NCBI RefSeq assembly: GCF_030272615.1 | Contig: NC_081414.1 | Location: 916,121,648 to 916,185,647, forward strand | From: Cryptomeria japonica | Lineage: Eukaryota; Streptophyta; Pinopsida; Cupressales; Cupressaceae | DNA: 64,000 nt | Reading direction: 5' to 3' | Shown here: one piece after another, positions 22,906 through 33,617 of the stretch | Layout of the letters: each line of letters starts with the position of its first letter | Numbering within the stretch: the stretch's first letter is position 1 | Program-made: the position numbers and the translations under genes | Notes under the pieces: generated by a model | Database searches by the model: none | Told to the model about the DNA's origin: nothing | What the model saw: only the letters and a program-made list of their open reading frames with translations

Positions 22906-23521
22906 AGGAAGTACACCCCATTGGGAGAACCACTTGAATCAGTCTTCAAAAAGCTTGTGGCAAACAAAGTAATCACAGTTCCAGATTTTCCTCCATATGA
23001 ACCAAAGGTCAAACCAAATTGGTGGAATGATGATGAGTATTGTGAATTTCATAAGAGCAAGGGTCATACGACAGGAAATTGCCATCGACTAAAGAACATC
23101 GTGCAAGATCTCATTGATAGAGGTGATATTGAGATTGAGGGACACTCATCCAATCAAGAACATGAAATGTTTAAAGAACCATTCCCAAAGCATGACAAGG
23201 GAAAAGCCAAAGTCACATATGATCAAGCCAACTATACTAGAGCACCTTACAACTATGACTCAACTATCAATCACATCTCGATGGACAATCATATCTCTAC
23301 TATTACCATCAAGAACAAAAATCCTGAGAATCCTCCTCAGAGACCCAAGATTGTCCTAAGAGGTGTTGGATCTTCTTCCGAATCTACTTCTGAATGTCAT
23401 GTTACAACTCGTCGAGGTAAAATTATGTTGCCAGGTGCCTCCACTAAAAATACCGCTTCTTCATCAACCAAGCCTGAGTATGACCTTGTAGAACAGTTAG
23501 GGAAGGCCCCCCTCGCTCATT
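22906..23521 (+). pseudogene. gag C-terminus with zinc knuckle (gypsy B)
   Basis: It continues in the gag frame after the TGA. A knuckle CEFHKSKGHTTGNC (C-x2-H-x3-GH-x4-C) lies at about 23041-23083, followed by RLKNIVQDLIDRGDI, a normal Tat-type nucleocapsid arrangement. A Lys/Asp-rich stretch and SSTKPEYDLVEQLGKAP follow. The frame is lost by a one-base indel between about 23512 and 23525, after which the polyprotein continues in another frame. Confidence 0.75.
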
Positions 23522-24110
23522 TCCATCCTTGAGCTCTTACGCATATCCCCCGCTCATAAAGCTATTCTTGACAAAATCTTGAGAGACACTACCGTTCCTA
23601 CTGATCTGAACGTGGACCAGTTTCAAGCCATGGTGGGATACCTTTCCATTCCACACTCCCTTACCTTCACAAAAGCCGATGACGCCTCAATAAGTCAGCC
23701 ACATAATGCACCTTTACATGTTGAAGCCTTCATACACAAACATTGAATAAAGCGAGTCCTGATAGATGGAGGAGCTGGTCTAAACATTTGTACATTGAGC
23801 ACCATTAAACAATTGGGATATTCTGATAAAGTTGTGAATTCAACAAATCAAATCACCATCAAGGCATATGATGATGAAGAGCGCTCATCCAAGGGCACAG
23901 TCACCTTACCTCTAAGAATTGGGCCAGTCACAAAGGATGTGGTTTGTCAGGTCCTAGATCTAGATCTCACTTATAATATATTGCTAGGACGTCCTTGGAT
24001 TCATGAAATGAGGGCAGTCCCATCGACATATCATCAAAGCATTAAGTTTCCTCATAATGGAGTCGAGGTAACAGTTAACAGTGATCCTAATCCATTCATA
24101 TATTGCAATA
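23522..24110 (+). pseudogene. Aspartic protease (gypsy B)
   Basis: After the frameshift the frame reads LELLRISPAHKAILDKIL, then a TGA (23746), then the active site LIDGGAGLNIC at about 23759-23791. NILLGRPWIHEM and AVPSTYHQSIKFP follow at about 23980-24040. DGGA with the ILLGRPW strand is the usual pattern for this group; the enzyme cleaves the gag-pol polyprotein. The active-site residues are intact although the frame is broken by the upstream TGA. Confidence 0.8.
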
Positions 24111-25580
24111 ACCTGAGATCACATACTGAGACCATCATTCCCAGTAATCGTGAGGCTACTCCTTCTTCGGCATACATTGACCCTGAGTCATTGAAACCTT
24201 CGACATCAAAACAAGGTGAACTTAAAGGCAAATTTCAGGACAAAGGCATGGGAGAATACACTTTAAATCAGACCATGTATTTACAACAAGTCATGAGCTC
24301 TCCAAAAGAATATGGAAGGCCACATCCTAACAAGCAAATATCCATCATGATACTCAAATGGGATCCTACTACCTTTCAAAGATGGGGCGAACTAGAAGAG
24401 GAAGATTTATACAAAATCCTTTACAAAGACGTTGAAGAGGACACACAAGATCAGATCAATATACCTTGTGAGAAATATGGCAAAGGCTTCAAGATTCTAC
24501 AAAAATTTGGGTATGATGGAAAAAGCCCTCTTGGGTTATGCAAGGAAGGCGTTATGGAGCCCTTACAACCTGAATTGACTGTAAAAAGGGAACGCTCAAA
24601 GGGACTTGGTTTTCTAACTTCCAAGATCCACACTAAAAGGACAGAAGAGGCATCACAAATCAAAGTTGCCAAAGTTCAACAAGAGGATTACTATTCCACA
24701 GATTCCAACGAATGGGAATGGGGTTCAGACAAATCCTCTAGTGACTATGAGCTCACTGAGACATTCAGAGAGCCAGATGAACCCACAGAAGAAGAGGAAT
24801 TTTATAAAAATTTTAGAGCTGGTCAAGAAACAACCCATAAGGATTCCGCACAGTCTTCGTTTCAAGGTTCTAGGTCGAAATCACATAGGATGAGGACACC
24901 TGTCCTGGAAGGCGCTACTAGTGATGACAATTTGGATTCGCTTGCGATCGAAACTGATGAGGAGAGTGCCATCGATGACCTCGATGATTGCCTCGATATA
25001 CCCGAATATAACCACATCTTCACTCTTAGCCCCGCAAACTCTGAAAACATTAAAGGCCTTCCCCTTGTTCACCACCAACTCATTGACTGGGATTATGAAG
25101 GACCAGCACAATTTGACACATTTCAAAATGACGAAGCTATTATTGACTATCTTGGCATACGAGATGATCTTCCCCCTGGGGACCACAAAGCAGGATACAC
25201 CATAGAACTCAACAACATGGCATATTTTGGTGAGGGTGTCGGACCTTCCAGTCGCAAAAATGTGAAAATAAGAACAAATCAAGGGTCTTATGGCAAAAAC
25301 CACACTGTGGCACTATCTGATCCCAAAAAAGTAAAAAGAAAGGACGTATCTAAGGGCGAAAACCTCTCTGAGGCACCCGAAGATGGAAGGTTCAACATTC
25401 TCCTAGCATCATATGAGAAAAAGTCATCCATGTTGGTAGAGGAGACTATCAAAATGAACATTGGTATGGAAGAAGTTCCACACAATATATTCCTGGCTCA
25501 ATCATTGACAGAGTCCGAAAGGTCTAAATTCATAAGCTTCTTCAAAGAACGACAAATCAACTTTGCATGGTCATACGCTG
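24111..25580 (+). pseudogene. Protease-RT linker with G-patch-like domain (gypsy B)
   Basis: This is 490 open codons. At 24470-24615 the translation GKGFKILQKFGYDGKSPLGL, followed by EGVMEPL and KGLGF, matches the glycine spacing of G-patch domains (GFKILxxMGY...GxGLG...G...P). Acidic Glu/Asp-rich stretches follow (24700-25010), including EEEEFYKNFRAG. G-patch domains bind nucleic acid or activate helicases, and some retroviruses carry one next to the protease. The role here is inferred only. Antisense ORFs across this region are shadows. Confidence 0.6.
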
Positions 25581-26440
25581 ATATGCCTGGACTAGATCCG
25601 GATTTGGTAATGCATCATTTGACAGTCAAATCGAGGGCAAAGCCAGTGAAATAGAAATTAAGGAAAATGCATCCACAAGTGGCATTACTAGTCAAAGCAA
25701 AGCTGGAGAAATTATTGGATGTCGGATTCATACGCCCAATTGATTATCCCGAATGGATCTCCAATTTAGTACCTGTCAGTAAACCAGATCACAGCATCAG
25801 AATATGTATAGATTTCAGAGACATCAACAAAGCTTGTCCGAAAGATGACTTCCCATTACCAAATATTGATTTGATCGTTGATCTCACAGCAGGTCACGAA
25901 ATGTTATCTTTAATGGATGGATTTTCTGGTTATAATCAAATCAGGATTGCACCTGAGGATCAACACAAAACATCATTCACTTGTCTATGGGGAACTTTCT
26001 GTTGGAATGTCATGCCCTTTGGGCTGAAAAATGCAGGTGCTACATATCAAAGAGCAATGACCACTATCTTTCACAATCTTATGCACATAACCGTGGAAGA
26101 TTATGTTGATGATCTCTTGGGTAAATCAATAGACAGATATACACATTTGGACATACTTTCAGTCGTCTTTGATCGGTTGGAAAAATACAAAGTAAGATTA
26201 AACCCCAAGAAATGCGTCTTTGGGGTAACCTCCGGGAAGCTCCTAGGATTCATTGTGTCTAAAAGAGGAATCGAAGCCGATCCAGCAAAAGTCAAGGCTA
26301 TCTTGGACATGCCGCCACCCAGAAATATCAGTCAACTTCGATCCTTACAAGGGAGACTTCAGTATATATGAAGATTCATAGCACAACTTGCAGATAAGTG
26401 TAATCCTTTTCAGCACCTGCTACATAAAAATATCAAATTC
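25581..26440 (+). pseudogene. Reverse transcriptase (gypsy B)
   Basis: A TAG at 25652 (probable CAG) interrupts the start of the domain. Visible motifs are FIRPIDYPEWISNLVPV, ICIDFRDINKACPKDDFPLP, LMDGFSGYNQI, FTCLWGTFCWNVMPFGLKNA and EDYVDDLLGKS (catalytic YVDD near 26100). GFIVSKRGIEADPAKVKAIL follows. The length and order are those of a gypsy RT, which copies the element RNA into DNA. A TGA at 26369 (probable CGA) follows LRSLQGRLQYI. Confidence 0.85.
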
Positions 26441-26800
26441 AAATGGGATGATAACTGTCAACAAGCTTTTCAGACGCTCAAAGATTATCTTTTGAATCTG
26501 CCAGTTTTGATGCCACCAATTCTAGATCAGCCTTTGCTACTATACATATCAGCTACGCCAACAGCACTGGGGGCACTCCTAGCACAACAAATTGCTGACG
26601 GCAAGGAAAAAGCAGTATACTATATCAGTCACACATTGGTGGGATATGAGCTAAACTACACACCAATCGAGTGTGCATGTCTCGCTGTGGTCTTTGCTTC
26701 ACAGAAATTACGCCATTATATGCTTACTCATAAGACTAAGTTGATTGCAAGAATTGATCCATTAAAATACCTCCTTAATAAAGCAACACTTACTGGGTGA
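26441..26800 (+). pseudogene. First RNase H domain, degenerate (gypsy B)
   Basis: The translation has QAFQTLKDYLL, LLLYISATPTALGALLAQ and YTPIECACLAVVFASQKLRH. The first catalytic aspartate expected in LYTDAS-like sequence is replaced (YISATP). This is usual in Tat elements, where the connected RNase H is inactive and a second copy follows. TGA at 26798 ends the block. Confidence 0.75.
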
Positions 26801-27592
26801 CTGGCCAAGTGGGTAATGATCCTGAGTGAATTCGACATCGAGTATGTAGACAGAAAAGCAATAAAAGGACAAGCAATCATGGATCAATTAGCAGATGCTC
26901 CCATGATAGATGATGTTCCTCTAAATTCAGAATTTTCAGATGAATCCATTTTAACAATATCACATGCAAAGCCATGGCAACTGTACTTTGACGGTTCATA
27001 TACACAACATGGGGCAGGAGCTGGTATTCTCTTTATAACTCCTCAAGGTGATTCTATACCAAAATCATACCGCTTATCATTTCCTTGCACTAACAATATA
27101 GCGGAATATGAGGCATTAACAACTGGATTACGAATCGCAGTTCAGTGGAAGATCCAGGAAATTCATGTTTTTGGGGATTCTCAACTTGTCATCCGTCAAG
27201 CAACTGATGATTACCAAACAAAAGATGAAAAATTAATGCCTTACAAACAAATGGTGGATGATTTGAAACAGCACTTCACAAAGATAGATTTTGAGCAGAT
27301 ACCAAGAGAGCAGAATCGTGCTGCAGATGCCATGGCTACAATTGCTTCACTAATTGATCTACCTCAAAATGAAACCTTCTATGAGTTCCTGGTAGACAAC
27401 CTGTTGGTTCCTTCATATGAGATCACTCCTACTGAAATGATATGCGTTGTTGGTCCCGAATCCCAGTTATATGGTTCCATATTCACATATCTTCGTGACA
27501 ATATCCTACCTCCTGATCTATCAAATAACCAACGTCGCACTTTCATTCGCCAATCCTCTCGATATGTCATTCTAGCTAATATCCTATACCGA
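26801..27592 (+). pseudogene. Second, archaeal-type RNase H (aRH, gypsy B)
   Basis: WQLYFDGSYTQHGAGAGIL (about 26976), NIAEYEALTTGL, VFGDSQLVIRQ and REQNRAADAMA supply the four acidic catalytic positions D-E-D-D in the order expected for aRH. This extra RNase H between RNase H and integrase is the defining feature of the Tat lineage. It would degrade the RNA strand during reverse transcription. A linker to integrase follows and TGA at 27593 interrupts it. Confidence 0.85.
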
Positions 27593-28723
27593 TGAGGTCT
27601 AGATGGCACTCTTCTTAGATGTTTAGAAAGCGACGAAGCTCAGATTGCGTTACGTGAAGTGCATGAAGGGATATGTGGTCTGCATGCTAGTGGTCCTACC
27701 TTGGCCAAGAAACTCATCAGGACTGGATATTACTGGCCCAATATGGAAAAAGACTCATACCAGTTTGTCAAGAAATGTAAGCAATGTCAAATTCATGGAG
27801 ACCTCATACATGCACCAGCACAGGAACTACAACCACTCGCGTCTCCTTGGCCCTTTTGTCAGTGGGGACTTGATCTCATAGGCAAGATTCACCCTCCTTC
27901 TTCCAATGGTCATAAATTCATTATCACAGCCACAGAGTATTTCACAAAGTGGATTGAAGCTGTGCCTCTCACACAAGTCACTGGAAAACAAATTGCTACC
28001 TTCATCCTTAACTATATCATTTGCCAATATGGTATTCTTGATTCCATTATTACTGATAACGGGCGTCCCTTCAAAAATCAGGATGTTCGTGAACTCTGTG
28101 ACCGCTTCCATATTTCCCATCGTTTCTCCACACCATATTACCCCCAAGGTAATGGCCAAGCTGAGGTGTCTAATAAAACAATTCTTAAAATCCTCAAAAA
28201 GACAGTCGACGACGCTGGCCGTAATTGGCATATCCAACTCAATCCTGCACATTGGGCCTACCGCACAAGTGTCCGCACACCTACAGGAGCTACACCCTAC
28301 TCACTTGTCTACGGCGCTGAAGCCATCTTTCCTATTGAGGTCGAGTTACCTTCTTTACGGGTCTCTTTGCAAAACATCATCAGCGATGAAGATTACAGGG
28401 TCTCTCGCTTACAAGAACTAGAACTGCTGGATGAACGGAGACAAACTGATTTTAATCATCTCAAGGCTTACCAACAACGAATGAGTCGCAGTTACAACCA
28501 CAAAGTCAAGCCTCGCACATCTGAGGTAGGTGATTTGGTTCTCAGAGAAAATCCCAAGAATCAGCAAGACAGAGAGAAGAGGGGCAAGTTCAAACCAAAC
28601 TGGCTTGGTCCTTACATCGTTACAGTAGCCTATGGATCTGGTGCATATCAGCTTTCAACTACAGAAGGTGAACCTTTGGAGGATCCTATCAACAACATGC
28701 ACCTTCGCAGGTTCTACACATAG
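27593..28723 (+). pseudogene. Integrase (gypsy B)
   Basis: The zinc-binding N-terminus reads HEGICGLHASGPTL then CKQCQ. The catalytic triad is in WGLDLIGKIHPP (D), SIITDNGRPF (D) and PQGNGQAEVSNK (E). The C-terminus has VGDLVLRENPKN and a GPY motif in KPNWLGPYIVTV, ending NMHLRRFYT at TAG 28721. There is no chromodomain, as expected for Tat. The open part from about 27620 is continuous and the catalytic residues are intact. Confidence 0.85.
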
Positions 28724-30387
28724 CTCTTCAGAATATCCTAATTTCAAAAATACAAAAAAATCAAAAAAATTCAAAAATACAAAAAAATTATAAAAACAAA
28801 AAATCGTTACTTGGTGAAAACCTGGCAAACAGGCACCTTGTGACACAAAAAAAATTGAAAAATCCAAAATAGTAAAGAGAAACAATTTTGTCCAATGGTG
28901 AAAACCACTTCAGTGGTGCCCTGGGCAAGTACCATGGTGAAAACTGGGTCACCAGTGCCATGCGTAGAGACATTGCTCCTCCATCCTTCAGGATTCCATT
29001 TCATCCTTCACTTTGCACACACTCATGACCAATTCATCCATAATAAACTTACCCATTCCCATCATGGCTTGTTATTGATCTACCCAAGATTGGTTAGCCA
29101 TTCATAATAAAACCTCCCTTTCCATCCATAATAAGTCAGATCTTATCTGTGGCTAAGGCAATTCCTACGTCTAGTGATGGGTTTGGAACTGAGAACACCA
29201 CATGTTTTGAGGAGTACAGTTTCTTCCAGCTTCCTTCAAGTCTATTCACGCACAATCCGCAATAAATTTCCATCTTCTCCGCAATAAAGTATCAGTTTCA
29301 TGGATTCAGTCAGTTTCAGATGAGACAGCAGCAACAATGGGCTTCAACAAATCAAATCTTTCAACAGACTCAGACAACATATGGTTCAGTGCTATCTATC
29401 CTTTTTGTGAAAGTAAACATTGTGACCACAATCAAAATTCGACTTATACAAGTGACAAGAGACACTAAACTTGAGGACTACAGTGGATGTTGGTGTCGAG
29501 TCTTGGTTTCCTTTTGATTTTATCTTTTGGTGACATGTCTTTTAGCTTTTTCAGGATGTCTTTGACTAGAGATTCTATCTCCAAGATGTCTTTGACTAGA
29601 AAGGCGAGGATGGGGTATCGTCACCTATTTGCATTTGCTGTCTGTGGATTGTCTTTTAGTAATGCTATGACTTGTCCAAGGATATGAGGACACTGTGAGT
29701 CTTGTGTGAACTCGGGCATTCCTTGTTTGTGACTGTCTTATCTCCATGCAAATAGGTACAATGACTTTCTGGGTTAAACATATGCCTCGATTGTCATAAC
29801 CTACTTGCCATAATAAAGCTCAATGATGATAACGCACAAGAAGCTCTTTCACATTCATATCTTCTATCTTTCATCCCTCTTTCTTGATTGACTTCCATCG
29901 TCCTTCTTGAGTCCGTGTAGCCTACTATCACATGACTGAGTATAATGACACACCAAAAACATTTGCATTTCATGTAGTTTGCACCTGCATTACCACATAT
30001 AATCATTTCACACATACATATAGATATCACAATTGCATCACATCCTACACATAACACCTGTTAGCACAATTTACATTTGCATTATCATATTCATCTCCAT
30101 TACATACATTCGCATTTGCATCATACATCACATATAAAACATAAAAGAACAAAAATATTGCATTTGCATCATATACATTTTTGTATCCATCACATAGAAA
30201 CATACATCATCAAACATCTCATCACATAGGTACACATGCATATAGATGCCGCAAAAATGAATCATCTCATTTATATATATAAAGTGTCATGATACAATGA
30301 TGTCAAAATCATATGGCTACAAAATCACCCGCAGGTGTCTACAATACAAAAATGGTACAAATACTGATACAAGGGAGCCCTCTATGG
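28724..30387. other. Noncoding 3' region of gypsy B
   Basis: This holds an A-rich run after the stop (28740-28870), three TGGTGAAAAC-type short repeats (28815-28950), a short direct repeat GATGTCTTTGACTAGA (29553 and 29585) and a CATTTGCAT-rich stretch (29960-30180). No credible gene is visible on either strand. It separates the sense pol from the convergent antisense gene. Confidence 0.6.
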
Positions 30388-32400
30388 CTATGATGAACTC
30401 CCTCCCTCAGAGCCGCCTGGCCTCGACGGAATCTGAGCCCTAGAAGGACCCGCTCCAGGATCACCCTGCCTGTCCCCTCTATCTGGTGGTGGTGGAGGAC
30501 CCATGACCCCACCACTCGATGCCTGTCTCCTCCGGCTCCCTCCTATAGCTATCGCTGTCCGCAATGGTCTATGGAAGCTCCTCGCCCGCTGATCTGTTGG
30601 CACGACACCATAATAAAGGTCCCTTCAGTAGGCAATCTCCTCTCTGGCTCACAGGACATATGCGTAGCCTGCTCCTGCGTCCTCCGCCGCCTGCCTCCCT
30701 GCCCTCAGCACTATCTCAGCCTCCGTGTAGCACTGAATCGCCTGATCCCTGTCCCGCTCAGTATCCCTGAGCCTAATCCTGAGTCAGTCCCTCTCCCTCC
30801 CCAGATCTTGGATCTCATCTGCCTAGCCCTGGCAGATCTCCCTGAGCTCAATCAGCTCATCCTCCTCTAGATCCCCACCCTCTGCCTCTGCCTGTGGCTC
30901 TCTCTCTGCGGGTGCCTGCCCCTGTGCCTGTCCCTATGCCTGTACTGGTGCCTGAATGGGTACCTATCTCGGTACATGTCTAGGTCCCTGTACCTGTCTC
31001 CGTCCCTGCTCCTATGCCTGTACTGGCACCTGTCCCTGTACCTGTCCCTGTCTCTGTCCCTATGCTCTAGGACCCTATACTGCTGGTACCTGCAGGGGCA
31101 ATCCGCCACGACCCCTCACCACCTGAGCCTGTCCCTCCTGTCCACCCTCCCTCCAAGGTGCCACCCTCCTCTCCCCAACTACTCCCCTCCGCCTCCGTCG
31201 GCTTCGGCCTCCATCACCCCCACCATCATCATCATCATCTCCTCCTCCATCTCCCTCCAATAGCTCTCCTGGATCTATCAATCGAGGGAATGGATGTTCG
31301 GCCCAATATGCTGCATACTCTGCATCCATCCCGGCGTCCTGGATCTTTGGCCACATATCCTAGGGTAGGGGCACCATCTCTGCCAGTTGTGTCAGCGCCT
31401 AATCATATGACAATAAAGGCCCGAACTGCGCCTGATCCCTAACTGTACGGGCATACATACCCGAGCCTCGTGGCATCCTCTGGATCCTGCCATACTGCCT
31501 ACATACTCTGTCCACCAACTGTCTCTCCAGTATATAGGGCGTCCACCCAATCAGATACCTGCTCCGAAAGGTGTAAGGCAGCTCCACTGCATCATACTCC
31601 CACTCCTCACATCCCAGATACGACCTCTAGATGACTACATCAATGTCATCTATCACTCGCCGCCAATGCTCTAACCTGCCAATCCGCGGCTACGAAGTGA
31701 TCATGTCATACAGATGAACAAAACTCCATCCATGACCTCTCCCTCTGAAATGTATCGGTCGCGTAATAGGCAGATGCTCGTATGCCCAAACCTACAGTAG
31801 TGTCACTCCACAGCCCAGTCCCACTGATCCATGGTATACAAACTGGTGAAGCTCATAATATAGGTGGGCCAACACACATGGACCCCACGCATATCTGGTG
31901 TGCTGTGTCACCAGTGTCTCCAGTGCTCCTCCCCAGCCCACTGCCAACCCCCATGTCGCCCTGTTTGGACATAGGAACCCACTGATAGCTCCTCCAATCA
32001 CAGCTGGCAAGGTTAACCCTGTCGCGGTCATGGTGTCCTATGCCACATGTCCTGCTCTCATCTCTAGGCCGGGATCCTGAAACACCCATCTCAACGCCTC
32101 TCTGTCTCTGTCACGATCATATGGAATCAGATCTCCATCAATCGGTATATGCAGAATCCTGTAAACATCCTCAAGGGTGACTGTCATCTCACCCATCGGC
32201 AAATGGAATGTGCAAGTCTCTGAATGCCATCTCTCGGCCAACGCAGTCAGCAAACCCATGTTTTCCCGAAACTCAGGCACATATAGCATGTGTCTCAAAC
32301 CCATCTCCTCGATGGCTGCTCTATCCTGAAATGACAACTCTGGTCGCAACCTCTGCGTCGACGGGAATCTCTCCCGTGACTCCAGCATAGGCAAATACTC
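30388..32400 (-). pseudogene. Antisense plant mobile domain (PMD/MAIN-like) gene carried by gypsy B
   Basis: The minus strand holds one frame of about 670 codons from 32400 to TAG 30388. Its start matches the PMD family: GLRHMLYVPEFRENMGLLTA, ERWHSETCTFHLPMGEMTVT and LEDVYRILHIPIDGD, then RYAWGPCVLAHLYYELHQF. The C-terminal part is Gly/Asp/Arg-rich low complexity. PMD proteins (MAIN, MAIL1) act in plant genome silencing and growth, and PMD genes are known to be carried by transposable elements. Seven internal stops (32038, 31792, 31690, 31627, 31399, 31360, 31075) are all in frame and all TAG. No frameshift is needed from 32400 to about 31075. Extra ORFs, some antisense, have been described downstream of pol in Tat elements. 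Confidence 0.75.
30870..31080. repeat. CCTGTC/CCTGTA hexamer-rich low complexity
   Basis: Many degenerate hexamers of the type CCTGTC, CCTGTA and CCTATG give Arg/Asp/Tyr repeats in one minus frame and Ser/Leu/Tyr repeats in plus frames. It lies inside the antisense gene and is not an independent gene. Confidence 0.6.
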
Positions 32401-32439
32401 CTGCAGTCAAACAAATCAATCATGTCAGTCATCATGGCA

Positions 32440-32715
32440 TTCTTTGTTCATCACAAAATGCTACTTTTTATCTAAATGCATATGGTTATCTATCCTAGTG
32501 ACACTCACTGTTCAACACAAAGTGTTGCTGATTATCCTAGTAGTGCTCCTTGTTCATCACAAAGTACTACGTGTGTGACACTCCCTGTTCATCACAAAGT
32601 GTTACTCACATCTTGCACTCCCTGTTCATCACAAAGTGCTGCTCATATTTCAGTACTCCCTGTTCATCACAAAGTACTCTATCTTGGTACTCACTGTTTC
32701 TCACAAAGTGCCTTG
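32440..32715. repeat. Tandem repeat, about 45-bp unit, with TGTTCATCACAAAGTG
   Basis: About seven degenerate copies centred on TGTTCATCACAAAGTG or TGTTCAACACAAAGTG lie at intervals of roughly 35-50 bases, with variable spacers such as ACTCCC. An outlier is at about 32788. It sits inside the putative antisense intron. Confidence 0.75.
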
Positions 32716-32839
32716 ATCTATCCTAGTCTTCCTAGAGGACCTGCTTGAGTGTATCCTCTCAGCAGCTTATCCAATCAACAGCGTATGTTCATCACAGAAC
32801 TGCCGATTTGACCTAGAAGATAAAACCTTGCATTTTTCA

Positions 32840-33090
32840 GACATAAACGCGTTTCTAACTCATAAACGTGCCTATAGACTGCACAAGCGCGCCTAAACAA
32901 CACAGACGCACCTGTTTTACATAAACGTGCCTACATTGTTCACAAACGCGACTTTACAACATAAATGCCCTTGGACGACGTAGACGTGCCCGGCTTTGGC
33001 ACAAACGCGGTTCCAGACACAGACGTGCTTGGCACCGACACAGACGCACCTGTCAGACACAGACGCACCTAACACTGACGCAGATGCGGT
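32840..33090 (-). repeat. Inverted cluster of the GCGTCTGTG motif
   Basis: The + strand has repeated CACAGACGC, ATAAACGCG and ACAGACGTG words every 15-30 bases. On the minus strand these read GCGTCTGTG and variants, the same motif and the same orientation relative to transcription as in the gag leader (19140-19360 and 20568-20730). Confidence 0.7.
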
Positions 33091-33207
33091 TTCCCAGTTT
33101 TTGCATTTTTTTGCACCCTACTTCTAAGCGCATTTATTGCTCTATTTGGCATGCATTAATGACAAAAGCAAATGCGTCAAATTACGAGGAGGTTTGGTGG
33201 TACTTAC

Positions 33208-33366
33208 CGGCTCTCCTGCCTCTGCTGGCCTCTGAAATCAGTGAACGCGGTCAAATCTGTGTACGAAAGCCATCGCTGCTGACTGCTGCTGCTCTTTTCT
33301 AGCTCTGCACTTTGATCTCGTGAAGGTGTAGATGACAATGAGGATGTCTTTTTCCCGTGGTCTATC
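33208..33366 (-). promoter_or_regulatory. Possible promoter and first exon of the antisense gene
   Basis: The minus strand has GGCTATAAGATAG at about 33354-33366, a TATA-like element, followed by about 140 bases to the splice donor at 33207. A short Ser/Gln-rich ORF spans this (33395-33204) but begins before the TATA and is out of phase with the PMD frame. Confidence 0.3.
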
Positions 33367-33602
33367 TTATAGCCTACCCTAGCCCTCGCATTCATTTCTC
33401 GAGTCAGTCTTCGTTATCCCGTGACTTTGTCACTTTATCCGATCAATCCATTCTAGCCTTTCTTTCTTATCGAGAGATTGTCTGCAATCTTTTCAGACAT
33501 TTTCATCCAATCTCTCGAGGGGGCATATCATTCCCATTCTGGGGCAACTCTGTATCAGTTCATCTTATCTTCTTTGAAACAACGCGACAAGCCGCATTGT
33601 CT

Positions 33603-33617
33603 CAAAGAGGGGCAAAA
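33603..33617 (+). promoter_or_regulatory. Polypurine tract of gypsy B
   Basis: CAAAGAGGGGCAAAA lies directly before the TGTAGACACC start of the 3' LTR. It is the expected primer for plus-strand DNA synthesis and confirms the plus orientation. Confidence 0.75.

Larger units (their letters stand above)
32401..33207 (-). other. Putative intron of the antisense PMD gene
   Basis: On the minus strand CCG|GTAAGTA at 33207 is a perfect donor. TTTGTTTGACTGCAG ending at 32401 is a good acceptor, placed exactly where the PMD frame opens. The 807-bp interval is rich in tandem repeats and motif copies and contains no PMD sequence. The small ORF upstream (from 33395) would not join in frame, so exon 1 is probably untranslated. 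Confidence 0.45.

Noticed and set aside
24862-25303. Minus-strand ORFs under the gypsy B linker
   Set aside because: Shadows of the sense polyprotein frame, with no domain and no promoter.
30564-31442. Plus-strand Pro/Ser-rich ORFs
   Set aside because: Shadows of the GC-rich antisense PMD C-terminus and hexamer repeats.
33204-33395. 63-codon Ser/Gln-rich ORF as exon 1 of the antisense PMD protein
   Set aside because: Splicing at the consensus donor and acceptor does not keep it in frame, and it starts upstream of the likely TATA box.
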